DNA from: Porphyridium purpureum
Lineage: Eukaryota; Rhodophyta; Bangiophyceae; Porphyridiales; Porphyridiaceae
Assembly: GCA_008690995.1 (NCBI GenBank)
Contig: VRMN01000001.1
Coordinates: 2,108,001-2,172,000 of the forward strand
DNA length: 64,000 nt
Direction of reading: 5' to 3'
Shown here piece by piece: positions 9,508-20,149 of this stretch. A model generated the notes under the pieces. The model did no database searches. It worked only from the letters and a program-made list of their open reading frames with translations, and had not been told where the DNA came from. The position numbers and the translations under genes were made by a program. The first letter of the stretch is position 1; each line of letters starts with the position of its first letter.

Positions 9508-10674
9508 TTACACAAACTGCCAAATAATGCAGGGGAACACTGTCTCGCAGTCAGCTGGGTCACGGCACTCGCCCTCGAATGAAGCGCACTCGCGGCCGGC
9601 GCCATCCGACGGAATCACAATCGGGAATGGCGCAGACTCGCACGGAGTGCTGCCTTCACCCTCAACGCAGCCAGATTCAACCTCGCAGTCAAGGAACGAA
9701 GCCAGATCAGCGAAGCGACGAGCAGCACCGGTGCCTGGATCGCGGAAGACCACGTTGGTGGTGTTCTCAGCGCCGAGCTCACCGTTAGCGCCGGTAAGAA
9801 TGTTGACAAATGAAAAGATGCCAGTGCGAGAGTCCTGAGAAATCAAGTCACCAGCTCCGTCAAAGGCCAACTGATCCGCCGTCGCGAAACCCGTGAGGCC
9901 CTCGTCGGTTTGCGCGGGAACATTGTCCGAGTGGATCAAAGCGTAGTCATAGATTCCTGCAGGGCCCACATTGAAGTCAATGGAGAAGAAGAATTTGTCG
10001 GAGCCCTGAACACGGATAGACGAGGCATAGAGAATACGTTCACAATTGAACGCCATGTCCCCACCTCTGAAACGAACGTTCAGATCGCCCACGGCACCAC
10101 CCCCAGTCGTGTCACGGAACAGAATCACATTGCGGGTCTGGACCACCTGACCGGTTGCTCGGCTGAGTGTGCTGAGGACCAGCGTCATTGGAGTGGCGAC
10201 CTCGCGGATGTACGTGTAAATGTAACCGATCTGATCGAACGAAGCACCGTTGATAACCGGATCAGGCAACATCTGCACGTAAATAACTCGCGGCTGCATC
10301 GGGTTCGCGGTAGAGAGATAGCACAAACGCGCCTGCGTCGCTGTCGGCAGGTTGTCGTCCCATGCGACGAAGAAAAGGCGGTTCACAGCGTCGTTGGCCA
10401 ACGCGTTTGGAGCCGACGGGTTCAGCGCACCTCCAGTGCCGATAAGGCCGAAGCAACGCTCGTCGACAAACTCAGTTCCACGGTTGGCATTCATACCAAA
10501 AATGAGCGTAATGGAGCCATCAATGATCGGGAGCGTGGTGTTGATCAGGAAAAAATCCTTGTTCGCACCAACTTCCACACCGTAAATCACACCGGCGTTC
10601 AACTCGTTCTGCGCCTTCACCATCGCCACCATCGCCACAAGGGCGAGGGCGAATGCCACTACCATGCGAGCCAT
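9508..10674 (-). CDS. Secreted protein of unknown family with Cys-rich C-terminus
   Basis: I do not recognise the family. From the ATG at 10674 the protein has 388 residues and starts with a classical signal peptide (MARMVVAFALALVAMVAM, cleavage likely after V-K-A-Q), so it should be secreted or enter the wall/mucilage. About 300 residues follow with beta-rich, bacterial-adhesin-like texture (GVEVGANKDFFLINTTLP, GSDKFFFSIDFNVGPAG) and several N-x-T sites. The last ~65 residues are Cys-rich, with about eight Cys in sequences such as CEVESGC, CASFEGEC and CETVFPC, and the chain ends CIIWQFV. A canonical TATA box sits about 108 bp upstream at 10782-10787, which suggests strong expression. Signal peptide confident; role unknown. 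Confidence 0.8.
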   Translation of the reverse strand: MARMVVAFALALVAMVAMVKAQNELNAGVIYGVEVGANKDFFLINTTLPIIDGSITLIFGMNANRGTEFVDERCFGLIGTGGALNPSAPNALANDAVNRLFFVAWDDNLPTATQARLCYLSTANPMQPRVIYVQMLPDPVINGASFDQIGYIYTYIREVATPMTLVLSTLSRATGQVVQTRNVILFRDTTGGGAVGDLNVRFRGGDMAFNCERILYASSIRVQGSDKFFFSIDFNVGPAGIYDYALIHSDNVPAQTDEGLTGFATADQLAFDGAGDLISQDSRTGIFSFVNILTGANGELGAENTTNVVFRDPGTGAARRFADLASFLDCEVESGCVEGEGSTPCESAPFPIVIPSDGAGRECASFEGECRDPADCETVFPCIIWQFV

Positions 10675-10781
10675 CCTCACGACCTGCCCTTCACTCGACC
10701 GATCTACCTCCTCCTTCCCCCAGACAAGCGGCACCCGGCTTCCTTCCGCACCGCTGCATGCTGCTGAGCCAGATCGGCATC

Positions 10782-10787
10782 TTTATA
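10782..10787 (-). promoter_or_regulatory. TATA box of the secreted-protein gene
   Basis: On the minus strand the sequence reads GGGTATAAAGATG. It lies about 108 bp upstream of the ATG at 10674, a normal place for a TATA box with a short leader. Confidence 0.55.
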
Positions 10788-12482
10788 CCCAGCGCGGTAT
10801 AGGATATCGTCCCCGTACGCACACGCGCGCGCCCGACAAAGGTTTTTCGGCGTGTCCATCCATACGTATACGTTTTACTACCAAGTTTCAAATTTCACCC
10901 GGTTCCCCATGTCACCCGATTGGGGGGAAGGGAGATGCCGACACCGAGCATGCGTATACAAAAACGAGTCGGAATAATGACTCCGCTACTCCTCACCACA
11001 CCACTTGGCGCGAGCAGCAAAATCGTGCCAAGCAAGCACCAGAATCTTCTTCCCGCGGCCGCGCGGCGAGACTGACACGGTGCGTCCTACTAAAACGGCG
11101 CTGTTTGGCAAGGGTTTCCGTTGCGTGTGGTGTGTTGCTCATGCGGCCGAGGTTCACCGAGCCGCGATTGTGTGGAATGCGGCACGCGAGCCGGAGTGCG
11201 GTTGATCCCATGTGCGAGCCTACGTGGACAGCCCTGTTTTCATGTACACAACCAACCGCGGCCGCGACGACGCTCACGCCAGCTTGGCTTTGCCCCGCCC
11301 CATCCTATAACCCTGCAGGTGTCAACGATATCAGAAAAGCGGGCCGAATCATCATCCTCATCAGCTTCTAGGGACTGACACGATACCAGCGAGTGTCGTC
11401 ATGCGGATTTTTGGCGCCTTGCTGACTCGGCTTTGTTGTTGTAGACGCATGGCCAGTTTACAGAACACAAGGTGCTGTGTTGCGCCAAAGCAGGCATCGA
11501 TCCACAAAGTGGACACCCCGCAAGACAGCGTGCGGTGATGCGTTTTTTTCCAAACATTAATTCTCTTCTTTTTTGTATCTTTTTTGTATCTTTTTTGTAT
11601 CTTTTTTGTATCTTTTTTGTATCTTTTTTGATTCGCGAGGGTAAGGGTTGCGGCACTAGCGCCAAGGAATCTCGCAGTTTGGACGCAGGCAGTTCTGCCG
11701 TGCTGCCACTTGGCGCGTGGGCGGTCAAGGAAGGGTGTGCGCTTCGCTTCTGCAATGCCATGATCGCCAACAGCCGCTCCCCGGCGTGCGTCTAGAAAGG
11801 TCGACGATTTTGGAGTGTTCGCGTCTTTCCGCCTGCACGTCTGGACGGAACAACCGTACGACCTCGTCCTCATCTCTCATGTTTAGGTCCAATCCACATG
11901 TCTCCGCAGAAAAGTGACGCCGGCTCTGGCTTCCATGTATCGGAACCTTCCCGCTCACGTGCTAATGACACCGCCCTTCGACCACCTGCGTCTGTCGTTT
12001 CCGTGCTTCGAAAGCGGATGAAACTCGCGACGCCGGCTTCGAGGATGCGAGTGGCACCTTGCGCCACGCGCGCTGCGGAGAGCATGGCAACCGCGCTTCC
12101 CCGCCTCCTGAATCCGCCGCGCGAGGACATACATGCCACAAAATTCCTCGCTGAGGGCACAGAGGTGCCACGGATGGCGGTCTGGCTGGCGAAGGGTGTA
12201 CAGTTCGGCGCGCTCCGCCGGAAATGCGGAATGTTGTGACGCGGCACTTGTTCAACCTGCGTCGGTTGGGTGCACCAAACGCGCCTGTTGGACGCGCGCC
12301 AACTTGACGCACCGCAGTGTGCGTGGTGAGCGCCACGCCTCACGCAATGCTGGACGAGCCGTCCTTTCTGGTGAGCATGGATCGGCCTCGCACGCTATGA
12401 AATCCATGGCACAAAGATCTAGCCTTACACACGCTGTGCGCGACAGCGGTACGCAGCCAGCGAATCTACGCCTTGTGCGGTT
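10788..12482. other. Intergenic region between divergent genes
   Basis: About 1.7 kb between the secreted-protein gene (-) and the CCCH zinc-finger gene (+). Overlapping frames occur on both strands (for example 11361-11873 - and 11898-12239 +) without domains. The only structured content I see is the 11-bp minisatellite at 11565-11630. Confidence 0.45.
11565..11630. repeat. 11-bp minisatellite, unit tatcttttttg
   Basis: Five exact head-to-tail copies of tatcttttttg (11576-11630) are preceded by one variant copy, cttcttttttg (11565-11575). Read on the minus strand the array gives an artificial Lys-rich frame, which I reject as coding. Confidence 0.9.
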
Positions 12483-12490
12483 TATATAAA
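12483..12490 (+). promoter_or_regulatory. TATA box of the CCCH zinc-finger gene
   Basis: The sequence ttatataaatcc contains TATATAAA about 195 bp upstream of the ATG at 12686. A short GA-rich leader (acagagagaggc) lies between them. Confidence 0.5.
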
Positions 12491-12685
12491 TCCGCTAAGG
12501 AGGTTGATTTTGCAATGGAGGCGTACACGAGCGCAACTGTGGGAAGAGCGTTCTGGCCACGAACGAGGACAGAGAGAGGCAAATGAGAAGTTCCACCGTG
12601 ACACGAGACTAGTCTGCAAGGACAGTTGACGTCCTCGCGTTCCTTTTTTTCATCGCACAGGAGTCAGGAAAAGGACAAGTCGAGA

Positions 12686-13513
12686 ATGCCGGCACAAGAC
12701 GAATGCGCGGGCGTGGATGGCGGCCGCCATCCGAGCAGTCAGAAAATTGTTGTTAAGTCGCCGCCGCCGACGACGACGACTCCTTCGCAGCAACAAGAGG
12801 ATCAACTAGACATGTTGTTTCAACGCTGGCCTTCGAGCGCCTCGCTGTCAGAGTCGTCCATGTCCGCATCGTCCTCCGACTTGCCCGGTTTGAACGTGGT
12901 GGTGCCGAGGCGCGCCGGGGGCAAGGCGGCGAATATTAAGAAGGAGCTTTACAAGACCGAGCCGTGTCGCTCGTTCCAGGAGACAGGAACGTGTCGGTAC
13001 GGGAAAAAGTGCCAGTTTGCCCACTCGAATGAGGAGCTTCGCCAGGTCAAGCGACATCCAAAGTACAAGACCAAACCGTGTCGCAACTTTTGCGTGTACG
13101 GCAGCTGTCCGTACGGCGTTCGCTGCCGCTTCATCCACTCGCAAAATCAGGGCGCGTTCCAAGGATTAGACACCAGGCATCTCATGATGCGACCTGGATG
13201 TGAGGGTGAGATGTGGCAAAGTGCGCGTCTGCCCATCTTCCAAGACTTTCAGAATGTGAGCGAGCACACAAAGGCACCGATCGAGTGGCTAGGTGGGACA
13301 GATGTTTTCGAAACGAGTGATTTGGACAGCTCACTCGGTCGGTCTGACACCTGGACCAACGTTCGCGTAAATGCCGACCGGGTGCGTGCCGAAGAAGCAA
13401 GGATGTGTGCAGGCCAAGCAGAGGAGCTGGAGCTGGGTGCTCAGTTCAACCGGCTCCGAGTGGGCGTATGTAAAGTGCGTGTGCCTGGCAAGATCGACAC
13501 GCCGGTGCTTTAG
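12686..13513 (+). CDS. Tandem CCCH zinc-finger RNA-binding protein (TTP/ZFP36-like)
   Basis: A 275-residue protein with two C-x8-C-x5-C-x3-H fingers. Finger 1 (Cys94, Cys103, Cys109, His113) is led by YKTEPC and finger 2 (Cys132, Cys141, Cys147, His151) by YKTKPC, with an 18-residue linker. This YKTE/YKTK lead-in and linker length is the hallmark of the TTP/ZFP36/TIS11 group, which binds AU-rich elements in mRNA 3' ends and promotes decay. The N-terminal 85 residues are Pro/Thr/Ser/Gln-rich and disordered. The C-terminal 120 residues have no known domain. The frame is open upstream to a TTG at 12626; the first ATG (MPAQDECAG) is used. The binding target in this organism is inferred from the family only. 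Confidence 0.93.
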   Translation: MPAQDECAGVDGGRHPSSQKIVVKSPPPTTTTPSQQQEDQLDMLFQRWPSSASLSESSMSASSSDLPGLNVVVPRRAGGKAANIKKELYKTEPCRSFQETGTCRYGKKCQFAHSNEELRQVKRHPKYKTKPCRNFCVYGSCPYGVRCRFIHSQNQGAFQGLDTRHLMMRPGCEGEMWQSARLPIFQDFQNVSEHTKAPIEWLGGTDVFETSDLDSSLGRSDTWTNVRVNADRVRAEEARMCAGQAEELELGAQFNRLRVGVCKVRVPGKIDTPVL

Positions 13514-14416
13514 GTACTAGGCAGTGAGCCTTTGAGATGCATATAGGCTACAGAGCCTCGTTTTCTGGTTACCGTTTCAATCGCGTGATGAAACCTGAGA
13601 AGGATTTGAGTTGAGCATGTGCATGTGAAGACCGTAGCGCTCTTTGCTTTTTCCTTCTTCACATCTCTGCGTAGGGGTTCAATTCCTTTTCCGCTTTTTG
13701 AAAGAATGCGATGTATGGCTTGGACCTCGTTTGAATATGAATGAGAATGCAGGTTAGGGCTCCGTCCCGACGTACAAGAGCATACATGTTTAAGTATGCA
13801 TCAAGGTCTGCATTGGATTGTACATTGTGATCGTTATCTGTGCCCGCGCCATTGCCACACCTTGTGTGCGAAGGCTTAGGCTCGGAAAAGCAAGACAAGC
13901 AAGTCAGTAAACTCTGAAAATAGGAAATCTCTCGCGTTCTTGCCCATTTCAACCTTCATCCTTCCCACTTCCCTCGGCGGAAGTGTGTCTCTAAAGCAGA
14001 TCCGATTCGTTCGCAAAACTTACGCGCCCATGTACTGAGCAATTCCGGTCTGAACCCTGCAAGAGAGTGGAGTCTTCTGAGACGACGCATTGCTGCTCTC
14101 CAAGCCGGAGTTTCACGCTCGCGAAGACTTCTTGTGCAGACGTCTTGACAGGTGGCGTAGGCCGACAAGGCCTAGCCGAACCTGCGGCGGCGCCTTATTT
14201 TGGTCCACTGCCGCAGAGCGTCTTCATTGAGGCGCAGCAAAGAGCCCGTGCCCTCGTTACATCCACGCTCGCACACCTCGCAGGTCACATGGCCGCTAAG
14301 TGTGGTGATCGCACGCGGTATTGCGAATCTTGGTGGGATGTGTCTGCAATTCATGGCACTCAGGCGCGTGCCTGGCTCATGTCGCATTGCGACTCGTGTT
14401 TGTCTGAAACTGTCGC
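13514..14416. other. Intergenic region, no gene seen
   Basis: About 900 bp between the CCCH gene and the lipase gene, both rightward. A 97-codon minus frame (13659-13952) and a 160-codon plus frame (14067-14549) that runs into the lipase start have no recognisable domain. Confidence 0.45.
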
Positions 14417-17400
14417 ATGGAGCATACCAATGACGTGGGGAAACCCACACGCAACCACGACGAGCTGTTGGTTAGTGCAGACCATGGCCCTGCAGACTGG
14501 GTGGATGGTTCGGTCCCCTCTGTTCACAGATTTGATGTGCAACGAGTAGATCACCCAAGCCAGTGTGGTACTGAGGAGCCGTGGGTGGTGAAGACCATTC
14601 CATCGCAGGAGCTGCGTCTGTCGCAAGTCGACTTGAACGAAACTCGCGCAGCGATATTGCCGGCACACTTGTCACAGACTGCTCACAAAATGCGGGGGAA
14701 GTATCTAGTGTCGACAATTAATTCGCGCGAGCTCAAGCGATTCCTCTTGTTGTCGTCTTGCGCGATGTTTGTGCTGTCGGTCGTGGCTTGGCTGGCAGCC
14801 ATGCTGCAGTACCTGTTTGAACTCAGCGATAACAAGAAGTGTCTTGGTATGTTTCCCAAGAACCGGAGCGCACAAGAGGTCTGTTTCGTTCTGCATAACG
14901 ATGAGACGATCGTCCTGCATGTTGTGATGGCATCCATCCAGTTGGTAGACGTGCTCATCGGAATCGTCGTGATGGCAAGCTTAATATGGGTGGCAGTGCA
15001 CCTGCGCGCGTGGAGTATGCGTGACCGCGAGGCCCGCTTGCCATTATTGAATGGAATAATGTTGGTACTTGTGGCGGTTATATTTGCAATTCTGGTCGAT
15101 TGTTATAAGGCGGTCTTCTCCTGGAGAGACTTCAAACGTGCGCTTGCTGAGAATATGGGCAACCTCGATATCGTTTTTTCCGAAGGAGAAGATGCCATCA
15201 TCACCAGCGTTCGAAGTGGCTCTTCATACACACACGCTATGATGTGTGTGGAGATGCTGAGTTCCGCTTTGTGTACGCAAATGTATCTTGAGATGATGAC
15301 TCATTTTAACATCAAGGAGAACGACGTTCACGACGACGCGAAAGACTCGACGCCTCGGTCAAGTGGCACCGCCCAGCATGATGCAGAGCTGCGAAAGAAA
15401 CCCAGGAGGAGACGAAGCATGCAAAGTTGGAGCTTCTCCAGCCGAATGACAAATCAACCCTTCAAGTTTCGCCACGTTGCGTGGATTGTGCTTTGTCTTC
15501 TGTACTTCTTCTTACGACTCGTCCTGTTCTACTGGTTTTCCTACATTGTCTGGGCGTTCGGTGTGCTGACAAGCTTGGTCTCATATATAGTTATTATTTA
15601 TGCACCCGACGTGAGAGCTGTTTCGGACTTCAACCCGCCACGTAACAACACGATCGATTTTCTGGCGATTTGTTCGTGTCCCTGTTTGAGCTTGCCGCGA
15701 CTGTCGTTTTGGGCGTCTCATTTAATCGGCTTCGGTAGAAGCTGCGCAGTCGCTCGCACTTGGTGCATCGTGATCGACATATCGCGGTGATCTACCTTTA
15801 CCGGTTTACAGCATCGGCTTTCTTCTTTATCTGCGGCTTGCAGTTCTCGACAATTGGCCTGCAGCTCTTCTCTGGACCAGGCAATCAAATGGGGTACTAT
15901 GTCTCAGTTGGCGTGCTGGATCTGAATCAGCGATACGCAAACTTTGGAAGCCGGCTTGTGTTTCTGTGGTTTACGATCTTCAGTTCGCTGTCATTCTCTC
16001 CAGCTCAAGAGTCACACTGGTTAAATTGGATGCTCCGGCGCGGAGGCGCAGACCGGGACGAAAATATTGCCGGGCACGGTGTGCAGACCACACTGAATGA
16101 GCCTTTGCAAGTACAGCTGAATGAAGCACCGTAAGACGCCTCTGTGCCTTGCCTGCAAACACAAATTCTCATGCTCAACCTGGCATGGATTGTCTACCAC
16201 CATCTCGCCGACAAGGACGCGCCCCAAGGCGCTGTACCCGAACGTGCACTTCCATTCTCCGTACGTTCGCTCGTTTGACTTTTTCATTTCACCCGATCTC
16301 GACAGTTGTGTCTGCATTTTCGTCGGTGTCGACCGCGTTGTGGTGGCCTTTCGCGGCACCGAGAGCATGCAGAATATGTTAACCAATTTGGAGGTCACAA
16401 CACTTCCGCTGGCCGAAGCGCTGCGCGCAGGCTCCCATGGTAACGTTTTCTCCGCCGTGGACGATATTGGTCGAAGAGTGGGCAGCGAAAGTCAGGACGA
16501 AGCCGATCCTTTCGTCACTCACGTGGAGCGAATGATCGAAGAAGAACAAACTCATGTGCGCGCTGTGGGAGCACTATAGCGCACTCTGCGTCTTGCCCCG
16601 CAGGCTAGGGCGCACTCTGGGTTTGTCGATGGCTACCTGTGCCTGAGGCATCAATTGCTCAGCCGTATTGCGCAAATTGAGCTCCAAAATCGGACGCTAT
16701 ATGTCACTGGTCATTCATTTGGAGGCGCGCTTGCTACAATTTGCGCGTGCGATCTGTCTGCGCGATACGGTGCGGCTAATGTCAGCCTGACAACATTCGG
16801 CTGCCCTCGTCTTGGCAATCGAGTATTTGCGACCGTCGTTGGCACGCTAGTGCCAAATCACTGGCGCTTTGTGAACGGTGGCGACGTTGTCACCAAAGTA
16901 CCGAGCTTTCTGAAGCACTCGGGCATTCTTGTGCTTCTCGGTAGCGGTGGAAGCATGCTGGTGGACCCACTTTCGGTAAACCAGCACGGCATTGGGCTGA
17001 CGAGCTCGCTGATCAAACTTCGGCTGCCGTACTACCAGTTCGAGTTGCGAAGGTTTTGCGAGTAATACCACCGCGACGAGCTGCTTCATTCTTTTGGGAC
17101 TGGAAACCGTGTCTCAATCCGAGCATCCGCTCACAGCTCGAAGAGCTGGAGATCGAGTACGGTGCGAATGCAAACCATCCTCAGCAGCAATCGTTGTCTG
17201 ACTACGTCGAGTTTAGGCCCAGAGTGTTTCCGCCATGTGTGGTCGCGGCAAATGAAACAATGCAGCAACGCATGGCGCACCGGCACGTGCCGGAGCCTGC
17301 ACATGTCGACAATCGCGAGATTCAAACATCTCCAAAGCCGCTTTTTCATGATACGGGTCCGCACAAGGTGGAAAATGACGGTCAACAGGACAATCACATG

Positions 17401-17703
17401 TATGAGAATGGCGATACCTTATTGCACAAACGCACGGCGATGCACGAGAAGGCGCGCGAGCTGTCCCTATTGATGGAAAATCGGTCACTCAGTACGCGGC
17501 AGCAGATGAGTGGCAGGAGAGGTGTAGACATTCGTGTGTTGGACGCCGTGGCTCAACGGTTGCATGTTGCTTGCGTGCAGGCATCCAGGACTAGCTCGAG
17601 ACGTGCAAGATCGGACGACCACACACACTGGCTGCTCCTCTCTCACGCACTCGTTCTGCGCAGTCTGCGGAGGAAGCACAATACCGAGTTTAAAGAGCAC
17701 TAA
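14417..17703 (+). CDS. Class 3 lipase, diacylglycerol-lipase-like, with introns
   Basis: The coding sequence changes frame several times, so this is a spliced gene or, less likely, a broken one. Exon 1 (14417 to about 15640) encodes at least five hydrophobic helices (such as LLSSCAMFVLSVVAWLAAML and WIVLCLLYFFLRLVLFYWF). The lipase part contains VVVAFRGTESMQNMLTNLE (oxyanion side), GHSFGGALATICA with the nucleophilic Ser, TFGCPRLGN and NGGDVVTKVPSF (Asp region). An N-terminal membrane block before Lipase_3 is the layout of sn1-specific diacylglycerol lipases. Introns that restore frame: about 15642-15811 (gtaaca…ttacag; an alternative is 15611-15690), 16131-16215 (gtaaga…acaag), 16565-16603 (gtggga…ccgcag, only 39 nt) and about 17062-17123. 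The C-terminal ~190 residues are a hydrophilic tail. Family confident; exon boundaries tentative. Confidence 0.75.
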
Positions 17704-17704
17704 C

Positions 17705-20011
17705 TTACAAAAAGTCTTCTGGGTTGTTAGACTCTACGATATCGTCGCGCGTGCGAAACGGTCGAGACCCTTCTCCCTTAGTATCAGATGCCGGCTGCCT
17801 TTTCTGGGTATACTCAAACGTGCCTGAGACGCCACGACGTCTGCGGCTGCCAATCGGCTCATCCCAATCTAGCATAGCGTCCACTTCATCATCGCCATTG
17901 AAACCAGCGCCCCTGCGACCACCTTGCGGCCGCTCGTACTTCTGCGGCCGGCGCTGTCTCGTGCTAGCTTTTGACTCATTCTGATTCCCGCGCGTGGGAT
18001 CGCCTTGCTTTTGACCTTGTCGCGTCAGCTGCTTGTTATACGAGCCCCTTGGCGACTTGCGCTCCCAGCCCGGCGTACTGGAGCTTTCTTTTGAGTCGTC
18101 CTTGAAGGGAGAAAACATGTTTTCGTCACTCCCAGTGGTGGCGGCCGCCCGCTCGCGCTCAGCGCGGAGGGCTTCAAAGTCGACGTTGCGCATGTACGTC
18201 ACGCCGTTGTAGACCTCGTACTCAATTACTTCCTGTTCACCGGTATCCAAAGTCATCTTCTTCGTTGCCTTTGCTTCGCCGGCTTGCTCTTGCATGCCTT
18301 CCGATGTACCGTCATGTTTCCCGGTACCAGTATCACCGGACGTGGCAGCACCGGCGCTGCCGTTGAAGGCCAAGGTTTTGAAACGATTGCGCTCGCTCTG
18401 CTTGCGCACTGGGCTCGAAGCACCGGTGCGCCGACGCATCAATTCAGTTGCCTTTTGAATTGCACGCGGACTCTCGCCATAATTGAAACTGTCCAGCATG
18501 TACGCATTAGTCGACGCAATGGCCGACGACGAGTCTTCGTTCCCATCTCGATTCGGGTCCTGGTTCGAAGTGGAGTCGGAATCCGTCCACTCTGAGTCCG
18601 ACTCGCCTTCCTTGGGTAAGGAGGACGTGGACAGAGCGGGACCAGTGCTTGTAGACACCTCTTGGGGGCGTTCATTCCTAACGGGTTTTGAGGCGGCCTC
18701 GCGCACTTGTTTCCGCGTCTCCGCGTCATTGATGCGGGTGAAACCAGACTCGGACTGCTCCGCCAGCTGAGCGTACACTTCGCCCGGGCGGCGCGATGTA
18801 CCAGATTGAGAGGTGCGAGCGCGTTCGGCACGTTGGCGATCTCTTTCCGCCTGCCAAGCTTTCTCGCGCTGCTCACGCGCCGCGCGCCGCTCCTCGAACG
18901 CCTTGGCCTTTTCCTGTCTCGTTGCCTCCCGCTGCAGGAATTCGAGGCGATCCTGTGATTGGATCAAATCTAGCGCGCGAATCGGCTTGCGTTTGGCCAA
19001 GGAAGATGTCTTGCTGGCTTTCGCGCTCGAATCGGAACCAGAGCCAGCGATATCAGGCTGGCTTGAGGAACTGGCGCTCTGAAATACATCTCTGTAAGAC
19101 CACTTGCCCTCGTTTGGGTCTATCCCGGAAAGGGGCGATGGTCGTCGCCGACCCTGTGTCCGGCTGGTATCCACACTCTGACCAATTCTCTTCGATATCC
19201 TTCCGGGCGCACCCTGACTCTGACTCTGGCTGCGTCTCCCGCTACCGAGCGCACGCGATGTTCGCGATTCATGTCCATATCTACCCGCGGTAGAAATTTC
19301 ACGACCACCGAAATCATTTGTGCCGGCCCTTTCCATCCGACCGCGAGTTCCAGGTTCTCCATCTTGCGCAACAATTATGTCGTCTGCATCGTCGTACCAA
19401 TCATCGTCGCTCTCTTCATCTTCCTCTTCGTCTTCGTAGTCGTTGTCATCGTATGCAGACCATGCATCTGGCTGCTTCTGCTGCTGTGACTGGGGCGGTC
19501 GACGCGGCTGCATTCTAGCGTCACGTGCTTTGTACTTGGTGGCGCCGGTCTTCATGGTGTTGCTCCTATCATCCCTGCTCGGCTTCCGGCTAGCAGGGTC
19601 CCAAGCTTGACGCTGTCCCACCTTCTGCGCAGGCATGTTCGACGGCCTTGTCTGCCGCCCGTTTTTCTGCCGCTGATGCACACCACGATTTTGAGCACCA
19701 TCCTGCCGCACAGCCCATCCATCCTGGTAGTCCTGATCTGACACGTCTTTGTCAGAAACTCCCCAAGTCGCCATGCGCAGGCCTACGCGAGCCGCGGTAG
19801 CAAATTGTTTCGCCTTTCTCTCCACTTGCCGCGCAAGACACACGCGCCGCGAACCCTGGGCAGCGCTGCGCAGGCCAACGCTGAGACCGCCATCGGTGGG
19901 CCACGCAACCAGTCCAAAGCAAAGCCATGCAGACCGTGACTTCCAGCAACGCGTCGTGCAAGGCGCTAGCGCAGCATCCGACTCGCACAATGCGTGGCGC
20001 GTGCCCTCCAT
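17705..20011 (-). CDS. Large disordered acidic/basic protein, unknown function
   Basis: I do not recognise this 768-residue protein. The first ~85 residues are Arg/Ser/Ala-rich with few acids and could be a plastid or mitochondrial leader; an alternative ATG lies just after it (MATWGVSDKD). Most of the rest looks disordered: Gln/Arg-rich, an acidic run (DDNDYEDEEEDEESDDDWYD, about 190-210), Ser/Asp-rich parts, and one charged helical stretch around LEFLQREATRQEKAKAFEER rich in Glu/Arg/Ala. A more conserved-looking island is VIEYEVYNGVTYMRNVDFEA (about 600). The C-terminus ends with AMLDWDEPIGSRRRRG and DDIVESNNPEDFL. It is convergent with the lipase, the two stops being one base apart, and divergent from RsmE with about 138 bp between starts. 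Confidence 0.75.
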   Translation of the reverse strand: MEGTRHALCESDAALAPCTTRCWKSRSAWLCFGLVAWPTDGGLSVGLRSAAQGSRRVCLARQVERKAKQFATAARVGLRMATWGVSDKDVSDQDYQDGWAVRQDGAQNRGVHQRQKNGRQTRPSNMPAQKVGQRQAWDPASRKPSRDDRSNTMKTGATKYKARDARMQPRRPPQSQQQKQPDAWSAYDDNDYEDEEEDEESDDDWYDDADDIIVAQDGEPGTRGRMERAGTNDFGGREISTAGRYGHESRTSRALGSGRRSQSQSQGAPGRISKRIGQSVDTSRTQGRRRPSPLSGIDPNEGKWSYRDVFQSASSSSQPDIAGSGSDSSAKASKTSSLAKRKPIRALDLIQSQDRLEFLQREATRQEKAKAFEERRAAREQREKAWQAERDRQRAERARTSQSGTSRRPGEVYAQLAEQSESGFTRINDAETRKQVREAASKPVRNERPQEVSTSTGPALSTSSLPKEGESDSEWTDSDSTSNQDPNRDGNEDSSSAIASTNAYMLDSFNYGESPRAIQKATELMRRRTGASSPVRKQSERNRFKTLAFNGSAGAATSGDTGTGKHDGTSEGMQEQAGEAKATKKMTLDTGEQEVIEYEVYNGVTYMRNVDFEALRAERERAAATTGSDENMFSPFKDDSKESSSTPGWERKSPRGSYNKQLTRQGQKQGDPTRGNQNESKASTRQRRPQKYERPQGGRRGAGFNGDDEVDAMLDWDEPIGSRRRRGVSGTFEYTQKRQPASDTKGEGSRPFRTRDDIVESNNPEDFL

Positions 20012-20149
20012 GCTGCGTCTTTCCCCCGACTTCCGACTACGTCCCCAGTCGTGTCAGCCGCTCCTCCTCTGCCTTGAGAATGAAGGCCGCAACCTTCTGG
20101 ACGTGGGTGCGACGGGTGAGGTGGCGTGTGTGTTCGCGCGGACGGGGCA
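20012..20149. promoter_or_regulatory. Short divergent promoter region
   Basis: Only 138 bp separate the ATG of the disordered-protein gene (-) from the ATG of RsmE (+), so both promoters must lie here or overlap the genes. No TATA motif is visible. Confidence 0.4.

Noticed and set aside
11361-11873. Lys-rich minus-strand frame (KKDTKKIQKRYKK)
   Set aside because: Produced by the 11-bp T-rich minisatellite read in reverse.
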